Below, piece after piece: positions 31,974 to 44,125 of a DNA stretch of 64,000 nucleotides. Numbering within the stretch: position 1 is the first letter of the stretch; every line of letters begins with the position of its first letter. This DNA comes from Mallotus nudiflorus (taxonomy: Eukaryota > Streptophyta > Magnoliopsida > Malpighiales > Euphorbiaceae), in contig CANTUR010002246.1 of NCBI GenBank assembly GCA_947683625.1, positions 1-64,000 on the forward strand, given 5' to 3'. The notes under the pieces were generated by a model. It searched no databases. It saw only the letters and a list, made by a program, of their open reading frames with translations, and was not told the DNA's origin. The translations under genes were made by a program, and so were the position numbers.

Positions 31974-34900
31974 TGTAATATCCCGTGTTTTTAAAATATT
32001 TTTACACTGTACCGGGATATGCAAGTGTCAATAATTTCTGTATATTATATGATATTTTTACGATGTTAATATGTATTTTAAACCTATTTTAATTACGGTG
32101 TATTATTTTCAGTGTTTTACGTAAAATTTTCCCGGGGGACTTGCATTTTCGGGGAAATTTTCACGTAAACAATGTATTATTAATTATTTTAAATGTATTT
32201 ACGGACTTGCATGAACTCATACATATTTTTAAGTTATTAAATAAAGCCTGTGTGTGTATATTTATTTAATTAGGGTTTATTATTACCCTAATATTTTATT
32301 AAGTATTTAATTGTTTTATTGTTATTTAATTAATTTTATTTAGTATAAATTATTAAAATATTAAATTTTATGTGTGTGGTGTATATTTGATGTGTGTAAT
32401 TTAATATTATTTTAATATATAGTATAAAGTATATATATATACATATATTTGTCAAATTACAAAAAGAATTGGAAAATTACAAAACTGCCCCCGATTATCC
32501 CTTTCTTCTCCGACCGCTCCCTTCACCGTCCCGGGCGGTCTGTCACGCCGTTCTTTCACCGTGGGTGTGCCGTCCGGTGTGCCACCATCTTCCCCGACCA
32601 ATTTCACCGCCTGAGGAGGCCGTTTCCGGCGTCTGGAGATCGATTTTGGCCGGAGAAGCCCGAAAATCGATCCACCGTCGATCACGTCGATTTCGGCCAC
32701 CGTTTTCGACACCGCTGGTCTCTTTCTTCTCCTTGAGCTCCGGTGAGTGTGATTCTAGCTTTGGTTTGAGCTAAAATGGTCTAGAATTGCTTAGTTTTCG
32801 ATTTGTCAATTTCGGCCTATTAGGTTTTTGATTTTTTTTAGCTTCGAATTGGATGATTCATGGAAACTTCCTTCACAAATGTTGTTCCTAGTAGCTTAAT
32901 ATACATGTATGAATTTTTGTAGAATTTTTGGAGATTGTTTGGATTTTTGGGTATTTTTGAATATTTTAATATTATTTTCTAATTTTCGGAAATTAATTAT
33001 TTAAATTATGAAATTGGAGTTTATGGTTGAATTAGGTGTTGAAATGAATTATAGGAATTTATTTGGAATTTTTATGAATTTCTAAGTATTTATTTTGAAT
33101 TATTGAAGTTTATGGAATTTTGAGAAAATTAGGTTAATTGTGTTTTAAATTGAATTTAATTGGTTAATTGAGTTTAAATATTGATATTATTGATAAATAT
33201 GTTGAGAAAATTAATTTTGGATAATTGTATGATTTTTGGTGAATTTTTGAAGTAATTTAAGTATATTTATATATATAGGGGTATTTTGGTAATTTTACCC
33301 TAAATTTGTCTAAAAATGTAATTTAATTGGTTTTAATATTTATTTAAGGTATAAAAATGATTTCTACAGAATATTTGGTATTTTTAACTACTTAAAACTA
33401 TTTTTCGTGAATTATTTTCAATTATATATATAATATACGATTTTTCTAATAAAATGAGTTTTAATCGATTTTTATAGTGTTTCAAGGTCAATTATGTAAT
33501 TTTTACCTATAAAATGTATTTCTGTGATTTAAGGATATTTTTGGTATATCTGGAATCATTCTGTGTTTGTGGACCCCGGTCGGTGGACTGTAGTTTGGAG
33601 TCCGACCGTGGGATTTTGATTGTGTTGAGCCTATTTTTTCGAAGTGTATTTCTTTGCAGGGTCGGCTCTACTCTTTTGAGTAGAGAGATGTCCGTTTTAC
33701 GAGGGAGGTTCTGCCGGATTTTCGGTAGAATTCTCGTAAAACGTGATGTCCAGTCGAACCCTAATTTTCGATTCTGTGTTTAATACTCTAGATTGAATTC
33801 TAGGATTTCTATTAGGGTTACTCTGATATCGGTTATTTATTTCTTGTTTAGTTGCGCCGAGACCGAGGGCTAGTGGACCAGGCCCGTCGGACCTGTCTCG
33901 TAGAGCGCATTAGGTGAGTTACTATACTATATATATATGCTTAGGATGCATGATTTAGAAATGCATGTTTTATGTTGATTAAATATGCATAAATAATTTG
34001 ATTATTTCTTAAGTTTATATTAAGTATATTTTCGGTTTATTTTTGGTATATACTAAATTATATGCATATTTTGTGAATAAAATATATTTAAAATGTTTTT
34101 AAATACATTTCCAGCTTAATTTATAATTTGATTGAATGTATTTGATATATATATACTCGAAATATACCTGGTTTACTTTTGGTATATTTTCGGTATATAT
34201 ATGGATTATATTGTTATTTCATTTACATTCATGCATCATATATTTTTATGAATGAATGTTTTATATTATTAATGATGAAGGATATCAATAGAACGTGCTA
34301 CCTAGTGGGCAGCACTAGGACCGAGTACGTACCGGTGCGCCTATAGCTTTAGGCTATATTACTAACTATTTGTGGATATTGATTTGATATGATTATTTGA
34401 TATGTGAGATGTGGTTTGGGTGTGATTGCTGGAGCTCGGTTGACCAAGTGTCTCGGGGCCAATCACACTGGTAGTTAGACTGCTGGAGCTCGGTTGACTT
34501 AGTGTCTCGGGGCCAGTCTACTGTCCAAATGGATTAAGTGGATATATTTTGGATTAAGTGAGCCTGTGTGGCTTGAGTGTTGTTTAACACTATTTTCTGA
34601 GGTTGCGATATTCTAGGGTTCTATGTGATCCTTCATAAATTGGGATTTTTCAGTAAAATATAAAAAAAAAATGATTTTTCTGCATCTGTATGAATTTGCC
34701 TGTATATATACATATTATATATATACTGTTGACTGTATGCATTATCACTTAGTGTGTATGTATATATATTATAGTAATTCACTCAGTGAGGTCTGACTCC
34801 CCTCCGTTGACTATTTTTCAGGAGAGTCAACTTCCTCAGACCTCAGTAGCAGGTCGATACGCCGGATTTCTTCCGCCTCGGCTTCTTTATGTAAATTGTC

Positions 34901-35230
34901 TACTTGAGTCTCATTTATTTTATCTAGACACTGCAGTAGTTGTGAATTAGAGTATGGGATTTTATGTACTTTATTTTAAAGAGATGTATTATATTGAAAC
35001 TGGATTTGTATTAAAGATTATATACATATATGTGATGAGATGAGTTTTGAATTAAATCCAGTTGATATGGATGATATTATGATATTATGATTTTTATTTT
35101 CCGCTGCATATTATATGGTTATTGTTATTATGGCATGCTTTATTTTATTTTTAGGCTTGCTACGGGTTCCAGATTTGAAAGAATTCCCGTTCCCTAGCAC
35201 CGGTCATGGCCCCTGTTTTGGGTCGTGACA
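31974..35230 (+). mobile_element. 3' LTR of the intact Tekay element
   Basis: Length 3,257 bp with the same layout as the 5' LTR, followed directly by the CATTA duplication. In its first 0.85 kb it differs from the 5' LTR mainly by single-base insertions (near 32,022, 32,064, 32,136, 32,530 and 32,660). Beyond about 32,850 it is almost identical, with a few substitutions and one 10-11 bp length difference near 35,075. Confidence 0.96.
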
Positions 35231-35235
35231 CATTA
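35231..35235. repeat. Right target duplication CATTA
   Basis: Matches 23,718-23,722. The EPRV sequence interrupted at 23,717 resumes after it. Confidence 0.95.
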
Positions 35236-35621
35236 AATCCTAGTTCATATAGTAAATCAACTATATATTGTTTTCTTTTCCAAAAAACATTTGGTAAATT
35301 AGAACAGACTTCTTTTTCAACAATCTTTTAGAATTCAGAAATCTTAGTTTTTACCAAATCAGACTTTAATTATTATTCAATTTTTTGAAAATGAATATTT
35401 TGTTTCAAATAATATAGATTTTTCTCCTTACCCTTTATCAAAGAATTTATCTCATTCTTATATATAGAATGTATTTTAATAAGATTTAGTTATTGGGTTT
35501 TTGTTTTTTCAAGAAATAGGAATGATATGTGGACTTTATCATCTTGAAAATCAATAAAGTTATAAGTGGTTAGGTAGGGAGTTATCAAATTAATGAATGG
35601 TGTCCCTATAATCACTGTATA
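35236..35621 (-). pseudogene. EPRV protease C-terminal part and protease-RT linker
   Basis: Read on the minus strand, the open segment covering 35,490-35,626 encodes the IIGTPFINLITPY block that ends caulimovirid aspartic proteases. It is followed by a hydrophilic linker leading toward the RT, which lies at 23,700 beyond the inserted Tekay element. The upstream, active-site part of the protease is missing here; a matching active-site part lies at 50,940-51,164 on the plus strand. The segment is directly bounded by the copia LTR end at 35,627. Confidence 0.75.
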
Positions 35622-35626
35622 ACTAC
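35622..35626. repeat. Target duplication ACTAC (GTAGT on minus), shared with 51,160-51,164
   Basis: On the minus strand the copia 3' LTR end is followed by GTAGT. The same five bases precede the 5' LTR of the plus-strand copia at 51,165. They do not match the right flank of the minus copia (ACATT at 45,404). Confidence 0.7.
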
Positions 35627-37120
35627 TAAAAAGAGTTCTAGAGAGGGGATAAATAGGACTATCAAATAAAAATAAGAAAATGAAAGAATTCTTTGCAAGA
35701 ATTAAATAGAAGTTGAGAAGGAAGAATGAAGAACACAAAGATTTAAGGAGTTTAGATTCAACAACAATCCTATGTCTCCACCTAACTTATCCCTAAGTTA
35801 GGATTTTCAATCACCCACAATCTTATTCACAAGATTGAGATTATGCAAGAGTTTTATGGCTCACTCTTATAACCTTACAACATGAGTTTTCAAGGCTCAC
35901 TCAAAAAATCAAAACCCAAGTGTTTTAATGGACAACACTTAAACCAATTCATTTATAAATAAATCTCACTTCCCTTCTAATCTAACCCAATATTTAAGAT
36001 GAAGAGAAATTCTATTTCTAACACACACCCAACTCTCACAAGAGTTATACAAACAAAGAATTATTTAAAAGAATTTGAGAGCTCAATGAATGCTTAAGAA
36101 ATAATGAATGATAAACAAGTTGTTTAACTTTCATTCAGCTCTAGAGGTATTTATACTTAAAAATATAGCTTTTGGAGGTGCAAATGATGTGTCCAACATC
36201 TATATTTTGAATTATTGAAAGTGATGCTGTTAGACAGCTATTCATGAATTAGAACCGTGATTGGTTGCCCAATATATTTGAATTAGCCCACACTTTTTTC
36301 ATAGAAGCTGTAGATATTTAAATTATCTTTCCATATCATTTTGAATCACCTAAATTTGATGTCTATAGCTCAGTATATTTCCAAAATACTAAGAGTTATG
36401 CAATTTGAAATGTAGAATACTATCAAACAGCTATACCCAAGTTAAAGCTGTGATTTGCTCCTGAAGAAATTTTAATTTGCCTATAATTTCTTCATGAAAG
36501 CTGTATATATTTGAATTATCCTTCTATATCATTTTTAATTTCATAAATTTGACTTCTTTATCTCAGGATATGTCCAAAATACTAAAAGCTATACAGTCTA
36601 AAATGCAGAATACTGTCAGACAGCTATACACAAGTTGAAGCCATGATTTTCTCCTAAAGAAATTTAAATTTTCCCATAATTTCCTCATGAAATTTTTAGA
36701 TATTTGACTTATCTTTTCATATCATTTTTAATCACCTTATTTGGACTTCTTTAACTCAAGATATGTCCAAAATACTAAGAGATGTGCAGTCTGAGATAGC
36801 AGACATATACGTGGATTTCAACTCAAAATTTACATAACCAAATGAACTTGGATTTTGACAAATAATCCCAATTCAGAAAGCTCAAGATGTTTAATTCAAA
36901 TGTGAAGAAGTCATTTTCTCATTTAAGAGCTCTAAAGATGTCAAAAGCCTTCTTGAATCTTAGAGGTTCAATTTGTCCGAAAAGTCATTATTCATCCAAA
37001 AGTGTATATGCTTGATATATGTTTGGTATATAATTCCCTACACACTTAATTGAAATTATTAGTATAAAACTTGTTTGTGAAAGTCCAAAATTTGGAGTTT
37101 GATCATGCAAATGGTCAATA
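35627..37120 (-). mobile_element. 3' LTR of minus copia (three internal 190-bp repeats)
   Basis: On the minus strand it starts TATTGACC (TG changed to TA) and ends CTCTTTTTA (CA changed to TA), so both termini have decayed. CCAAAATACT (plus-strand view) recurs at 36,381, 36,574 and 36,768, marking three tandem units of about 193 bp. It contains the ATACCAAACATATA segment present in the LTR at 51,165 but missing from the 5' LTR at 44,126-45,403. Confidence 0.85.
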
Positions 37121-38983
37121 ATCTCCCCCTTTTTGGCTTTGACAATCAATTTTAAAAGATAATAAATAATATGTGTGAGTGTGACAATAAATAACATGCT
37201 AATTAAAATAGCTCCCCCTTTCAAATTAAATAGATGCAAAATGAGAAAGTATTTTTCTCCCCCTTAACATATGCATAATTTTAATATTATTATGTATCAG
37301 AGTATATAAATGAATTATCATAACATGTATAAGGGTTTAACAAATCTATTCTTTTAACAAAATATATTTCTTTGGCTTTCTCCTCCTTTTTGGACATGAT
37401 AAGAAATATAAATAAATTTTATTATCCTTCTTGTCAAGAATAAGGACAACATAAAAATATTATTAAGAACATGACCTAACATTACAAATGATGATAACAT
37501 GATCATTAAAAAATGTTAGACAACATGAAGGAAATATTTCAAACATATATGCATATAGTGCTACTATAATGCATCACAAAATAGTACATATGCTATATTG
37601 AAACATCACATGATTATAGAAAGTTTAGCTAGTCAATCAATCATACATAATCATGTGGTACTTAGCATATCTTAAATACAAACACAATTATTTATCCCTT
37701 GAGCATATAGCTTCTTCTCCCCTTTTGTCAAAGACAAAAAGGAAAGAGAGAGATATAAAGGAAAATAGACCTAAGGGAGCCAATAATACCATAGGGAATA
37801 AAAGATCAAGAACCCAAATAATGAAAGCAAAGATACTCAAAATCTTTATGAAAGTCATTTCATTTTTAAAGATAAAAACCATTCCCAAGAAGAATTTATA
37901 CATGAATATGAATTTTACAGGTATAAGCATAATTGATAGTCATGCATAAATAAAAAAATTCATGTCATATATAAACAAAGTAAGCAAAACAAGGCTTTTT
38001 ATCACAAGGACAAAACTAGCCACACTTACATTGTTACTATGCATGCATAAAAAATTTCTGTGAAATAAATTCAAACAATTTTCTCCCCCTATTTCAATGA
38101 ATTAAAAAAAATTAATATTAAGGGCACACTATCACATAGTTATGTCACTAACACAAACACATCTTTTTAAAAAAATTTCTCTTCGTTAAAAGAAATTAAC
38201 TAAGTACGCATGCAAACTCAATTATTTTTGCCTCCTTTGACAAAAGCAAAGATAGACCAAATCTTAAAAAAAATATTCATGCCTTATCAAAGATCAAAAC
38301 AATTCCTAAGTGGAATTGATACATGAATAAATTAAACATTAATTATGCATGTATAAACATAATAAACAACATTCATGCGTAAACACAATAAAAAATAATA
38401 ATAATAAAGAAACTCAAATATTTCTTCACCCTTGTCAAAAGCAAATAAAATTGCATTAAAAATAAAGAGCTACAATGATATTAAAATATCAATTATAGAC
38501 AAGACATAAAGCTAACAGCTCATGTCTTATATCCAGAAAATAAACTGAGCGTAAACTGTCATAAAATAATTATAAAATAAACAAATAGCTAAAAACTTAG
38601 ATACGAAAAGTATACTGAAAATAAACCAAACAGAAATTAGCATAAAATGAATTAAAAATATTAAAAAAATCTTGTTGAGGAGGAGAAATATTTTTTCTAA
38701 ATTAAAATAATTAATTAATTGAATTTAGCTCAATAATTAATTATTGATTTGAAAAATATGAGGGCTTTTGAAAAAAAAATTGAATGAATCCATATAAATC
38801 CAAATCAAATAAAATTAATACAAAGATCATGAAGATGGGAAATACAATATATTGTGTATATGAAGTAAATTTGCTAAAGCAAATAATTTTAAAACAAAAT
38901 ATAAACATGATGCTGAAAATAATTTTTCTAAAGCACATGATCACATAAGAATCTAAACATCAATTCATCAATTTAACAGGTGA
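37121..38983 (-). other. 3' noncoding region of minus copia with repeated polypurine blocks
   Basis: The PPT proper, AAAAAGGGGGAG, adjoins the LTR at about 37,121-37,135. Further purine blocks (GGGGGAG or GGGGAG on the minus strand, several near TTTGTCAAAG-type phrases) occur near 37,210, 37,257, 37,714 and 38,082. No long open frame was found, so any envelope-like ORF of Sire elements is absent or unrecognisable. The same region, shorter, is at 61,300-62,422. Confidence 0.7.
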
Positions 38984-41900
38984 TCAAGACAAGCTTGAGC
39001 CATTAATCATACCGAGCTCATGCTTAATAAAATTCAATCTTTCCTCACAAAGAGGCTTGGTAAAGATGTTTGCTAATTGATGATTAGTATCAACAAAATC
39101 AAAAAAAATATCACCATTTTGCAGATGATCACACAAGAAATGATAATGTTAATATGCTTAGTTCTAGAATACTGAATGAGATTTTTACTAAGGTTTATAG
39201 CACTTTTATTGTCATATTTAATTGGAATGTGATTAATATCAATGCCATAGTCCAAAAGTTATTGTTTTTACCATAGAACTTGGGTGCAATAATAACTAGC
39301 CACCATATATTCTGGGTGGACAAGGCAATCGAAACTTGTTTCTTACTAAACTAAGAAACTAAGCAATTTTCTAAAATTTGGCAAGTTCTGAAACTGCTTT
39401 TTCTATCTAGTAAGCTACCGGCAAAGTCAGCATCAAAATAACTAATCAAGTCAAAGGAAGAACTCCTAGGATACCAAAGTCCTAAATGCATTGTACCATA
39501 AAGATATTTGAAAATTCTTTTGATAGCATTCAAATGAGACTCTCTAGTACTTGATTAACATCTAGCACACAAGTAAGTAACAAACATAATATCGAGTCTA
39601 CTAGCAGTTAAATAAAGAAGAGATCTGATCATATCTCTAAATTGCTTTTCATCAATCAGTTTTCCATTCTCATCTTTGTTAAGTTTGGTTATGGTGCTCG
39701 TTGGAGTTTTACTTATCTTAGCTCCATTTATGCCACACTTCTTAAGAACGTCTCTTACATACTTTGTTTGATTAATGAAAATATCATTTTTGCATTTCTT
39801 AATTTGTAGTCCAAGAAAGAATTTAAGTTCACCCATCATAATCATCTCAAATTCTCCTTGCATTAAATTAGAGAATTCCTCATACAAGCAATGGTTAGTA
39901 GCACCGAATATAATGTCATCAACATATATTTGAATAATTAATAAATCATGTTTAGATTCCTTTATAAAAAGAGTTGTGTCAACCTTTCCTTTAGAGAAAC
40001 CTTTCTCTAGTAAAAGGTTAGTCAATCTTTCATACCAAGCTCTTGGAGCTTGTTTCAATCCATATAATGCTTTTGAAAGTTTAAAGACATGATTTGGAGA
40101 GTTAAATTTTCAAAACCTGGAGGTTGTTCAACATATACCTCCTCTTCAATAAAACCATTTAAAAATGCAATTTTAACATCCATTTGATAAACTTTAAAAT
40201 CCATGTATAATGCAAATGCAAGTAGTATCCTAATAGCTTCTGACCTTGCAAAAGGGGCAAATGTTTCATCATAATTAATGCCTTCCTGTTGATTATAACC
40301 TTTAGCTACTAGTCTAGCTTTGTTCCTAGTTATGAAACCTTGTTCATTCATCTTATTTCTAAACACCCATTTGGTGCCTATAATAGAAGGATGTTTAGGT
40401 CTAGGAACCAAGGTCCAAATCTTATTTCTCTCAAATTGATTTAACTCTTCTTGCATAGCAAGGACCCAAAATTCATCACACAAAGCATCATCAATATTTT
40501 TGGGTTCAATTTGAGAAATGAAGGCTAAATTAATAATAGACTTTAATTGAGATCTAGTAGTTACCCATTTTGTAGTGTCACCTATAATGAGGTCTTAAGG
40601 GTGAGCTTTCTTGAATTGTCAATCCTTTGGAAGTTCATCCTTTAAGGTAAGTTAAGATGTCTCTTCATTTTCTTTCTTGTTTGGATCTTCAAGTTCCAAA
40701 AGCTTACTAGCATTTTCTTCTTATATTTCCATAATCTCATTGTCATCTACAAGATCATCAACACTATAAACATTCTTTATAGGATTAAGTGAGTTTGATT
40801 CATCAAATACCACATGCATTGACTCTTCAACTAATAGATTTCTCTTATTAAAGACCCTATATGCTTTACTAGAAATAGAATAGCCTAGGAAAATTCCTTC
40901 ATCGACTTTAGAGTCAAATTTCCCAAGATTGTCCTTGGTGTTCAATATAAAGCACTTGCATCCAAATACTATTAGATATGAGATTTTAGGTTTTCCATTA
41001 TTCCATAGCTCATAAGATGTTTTATTTAAAATTGGCCTTTTGAAAACTCGATTTGAAATATAACAAGATGTGTTAACAGCTTCCGCCCAAAAGTATAAAG
41101 GCAAATTATACTCATGAAGCATTCTTCTAGCCATTTCCACAAGAGTTCTATTTTTCCTTTCAACTACCCCATTTTGTTGAGGAGTTCTAGGAGATGAAAA
41201 TATATGAGAAATACCATTTTCATTACAATAGTTTTTGAAAAATTCATTTTCAAATTCAGTTCCATGATCACTTCCAATAGAAGAAATATAAAAACCTTTT
41301 TCTTTTTGAACTCTTTTGCAAACTTTTTAAAAGCTTTAAATGCATCATTCTTATGAGCAAGGCATACCCATGTAAATCTAAAGTAATCATCAACTAATAC
41401 ATGTGCATAGTGCATTCCTCAGAGACTAGTAACTCTAGTTGGTCCAAATATATATATATATAAGTTCAAGTGGCCTAGAGGTGGACACTACATTTTCTAG
41501 CTTAAATGAGGACTTGGATTATTTTCCCTTTTGACAAGCATCACAAGGTTTATCTTTAGTAAATTCAAGCTTAGGTAAACCAATTATAAATTCATGTTTA
41601 CAAAAATCATTCAAAAGCTCAAAATTTGCATGTCCTAATCTTCTATGCCAGGTCCATGTGTCATGAGAGATAGAAACTAACCATTTTATTTTTTTGTTGT
41701 CAATTTTATTCAAATCAATGACATAAACATTGTCTACTCTTTCACCATTAAAAATAACTTTGTTTTCATCAAGACTACTAACAAAGCAATTTTTAGAATA
41801 AAAAGTTACTTTATTTCCCATGTCACATAATTGACTTACACTAAGCTGATTATGTTTAAGACCATCAACAAACAACACATGATGTATAGATAAGAATTAG

Positions 41901-42110
41901 GGATTACCTATTTCTCCAATACCAATAATTTTTCCTTTTGCATTATCTCTAAAGGTAACATGCCCTCTATCCTTAGCATTAAGTTTGTTGAATTGCTCTT
42001 TTTCTCTTGTCATGTACCTTAAACATCCGCCATCAAGATACCACTTGCTTTTTGTTCTTGTGGATTTCAAGCACATCTACACAATACAATTTAAGTGTTC
42101 TTTTGGACCC
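38984..42110 (-). pseudogene. Copia pol (protease, integrase, RT, RNase H), broken
   Basis: Protease is near 42,000-42,060, with LDGG where the other copy has LDSG. Integrase has the zinc-binding WHRRLGH...CDAC block in 41,519-41,878 and its core at 41,164-41,415 and 40,721-41,140. RT runs through 40,055-40,483 (WVFRNKMNEQGF) and 39,555-40,058, with an intact YVDD at 39,915-39,926. RNase H lies at 39,351-39,533, 39,073-39,255 and on to the stop at 38,984-38,986. Frameshifts and stops separate these segments. The tip of the integrase core near 41,440 is the place where the plus copy carries a solo LTR. Confidence 0.9.
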
Positions 42111-42579
42111 AAACCTTTTTTGGTCTAGGTTGGTTAGTTTAAAGATAATCCATAGGAAGTAAATTCATATGCAGTCTTCTATAGAAGTACACATTATTAT
42201 TATGTCCTTTGATCATGCAATAAGAATATACAATATTTTCAAATTTATTCCCCCTAGGATGAAATGCTTTCATAGTGTGTGCAACATGCCTTTAGTGTTG
42301 TGTGTATCTCCTATTATTTTGTATCATCACGTGAGACATGCATTGGCAATGGTGATGTGTATTTCGATATTTTTGTGAAACATATTTATTTGCATTTTAT
42401 TGTGTAGCATGCCTATTATAATTGTGTCTAATGTACACATAATCATGCTTGGGTTTAGGTGCTCTAGTTTGAGCCGTACCTCTTTGTGTTAATAAAGGAT
42501 GAATCTCATGAGACTTTTCCTTGCTATTTAACACATGAGATCTTTTAGCTTTGAAAGCTTGAGTCTCATTTGATTTGGT

Positions 42580-44074
42580 GGTTGAAGATGATGAAGACAT
42601 TCCATTCTTATATCCAATTCCATAGGTATCTCCATAAAATTTTTGAGAGTCAAGAAGACTATCTAAAGTTTCTTTTCCTCTCTTAAATTTAGCAATGGAA
42701 TTCTATAATTCTAATGCCTCCTTAGAAAGCTTATAATTTTCATCATTTGCTTTCTTAAGTTGATCTTCCAAAGAATTAAAAGATTTTGTATCACTAACAA
42801 GTTTTTCGTTTGATTCAACAAGTTTAGCAAAATTAATTTTTAAAATTTCTAATTCTCTATTTAAGCTACCTAACTCATGTTTATAATGTTTTTTCTTGGA
42901 TAATAAGCTTTTGCATTTAACAAGTGATTTGCTCATAATAAAGCTCTCATCATCGTCATCATTATCACAATAATTATCACAATCATCAAAGGAAGAATAA
43001 GAAGTAGATGGTATCTTATTTTCATTTTCAAAGGCCATACTGCAAAGATTAGCCACCTCTTGTTGTTCCTCTTCCTCTTTGGATTCAGAAGAATCATCCT
43101 AAGTAGCTTTGAATGCCTTTTTCCTATCCTTTGTTCCCTTGTTCTTAAATTTGTGTTTGGGACACTCACTTCTACTACATCCTAATTTTTTGCATTCATA
43201 TCAAGTAACCTCCTTAGTTTTATTCTTCCCATCTCCTTCGAACTTCTTATTGAAGTCCCTTTTCTTGAGAAGTTTTTCTTTCTCAAAAACTTCTTGAAGT
43301 TCCTAGTGAGCATAGCAATGTCACTATCTTCATCACTAGATCTTTGATGCTTTCCTCTTCACTATCTTCTTGAAGAGCTTTTAGAGTAATGCTCTTTTTC
43401 TTTTCTTCTTTCTCTTCATGTTCTTCACCTCTTTTCTTGATAGTGAGCTCATGTGTTAAGAGCTTACCAATGAGCACATCGGTTGATAAGGTAGAGAGGT
43501 CATGAGCTTCATCAATTGAAGTAACACGAGATTCCCAATCCTTTTTAGGTTGGATTCTTAGAATCTTGTTGTTTACTTCTTCCTTGGAGAAATGTTTTCC
43601 AAGTTTCTTGAGGGTTGTAAAGAGAGCATTGAGGCGATTTGTCATCTCTATGATTGACTCATGAGGCTTCATTTTGAAGAGTTCATATTTATACATATGA
43701 AGTTGAACCTTCTTGCTTTTTACTTGAATGTTGCCTTTGTAGTGATTTTTTAAGGTCTCCCACATTTCTTTGGCTAACATACAATGTTGAAGCTTGCCTC
43801 CTTCTTCTCTTGTCATTGAAAAGACTAGAGTAATCATAGCTTTCTTATTTTTATGATTTTCTTCCTTTTGATCAATACTCCATTGGCTTTTTGCAAGAGT
43901 AGTTACCATACCATCAATGATAGCTGTAGGTGGTTCCCAACCTCTTAGGACAATGTCCTAAAGTTTGATGGAATCACAATCAAGTTATAATTCCATTTTG
44001 AATTTCCAATATGGATAGTCACTACCATCAAAGAATGGTCTAAGAGAAGAGATGTTTTGTGATTCACTCTCTAT
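42580..44074 (-). pseudogene. Copia gag, start codon lost
   Basis: The frame begins where the plus copy has ATGGGGAGTGAATC, but here reads ATAGAGAGTGAATC (44,072-44,074), so the start is lost by G-to-A. The longest segment, 43,283-43,909, encodes the UBN2-type Gag domain. A zinc knuckle near 43,170-43,200 has lost its first cysteine to a stop. A coiled-coil segment rich in Glu, Lys, Leu and Asn follows (42,703-43,056). A second knuckle near 42,200 has lost two cysteines to tyrosine. Confidence 0.85.
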
Positions 44075-44111
44075 GATCTTGTATTCTAGCAATGAAGTAC
44101 CTAGAATTCAA

Positions 44112-44123
44112 GTTTTGATACCA
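44112..44123 (-). other. Primer-binding site of minus copia, two mismatches
   Basis: TGGTATCAAAAC follows the LTR end (CAAT). It differs from TGGTATCAGAGC by two G-to-A changes. Confidence 0.8.
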
Positions 44124-44125
44124 AT

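Larger units (their letters stand above)
23723..35230 (+). mobile_element. Near-intact Tekay/Del chromovirus, 11.5 kb
   Basis: The element has a 5' LTR (23,723-26,969), primer site (26,974), gag-pol (27,167 onward), polypurine tract (31,961-31,973) and a 3' LTR (31,974-35,230), bracketed by CATTA duplications. In the clean part (LTR position about 900 to the end) the two LTRs differ by roughly 15-20 substitutions over 2.3 kb by eye, so the insertion is young. It sits inside the minus-strand EPRV between protease and RT. Single-base indels concentrated at 30.47-32.85 kb break the integrase part; see findings. Confidence 0.97.

Noticed and set aside
42169..42378. Plus-strand open frames in the minus copia (for example 42,169-42,378 and 37,653-37,949)
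   Set aside because: They are antisense to gag and pol or lie in the noncoding tail, have no recognisable motifs, and are not conserved in the other copia copy.
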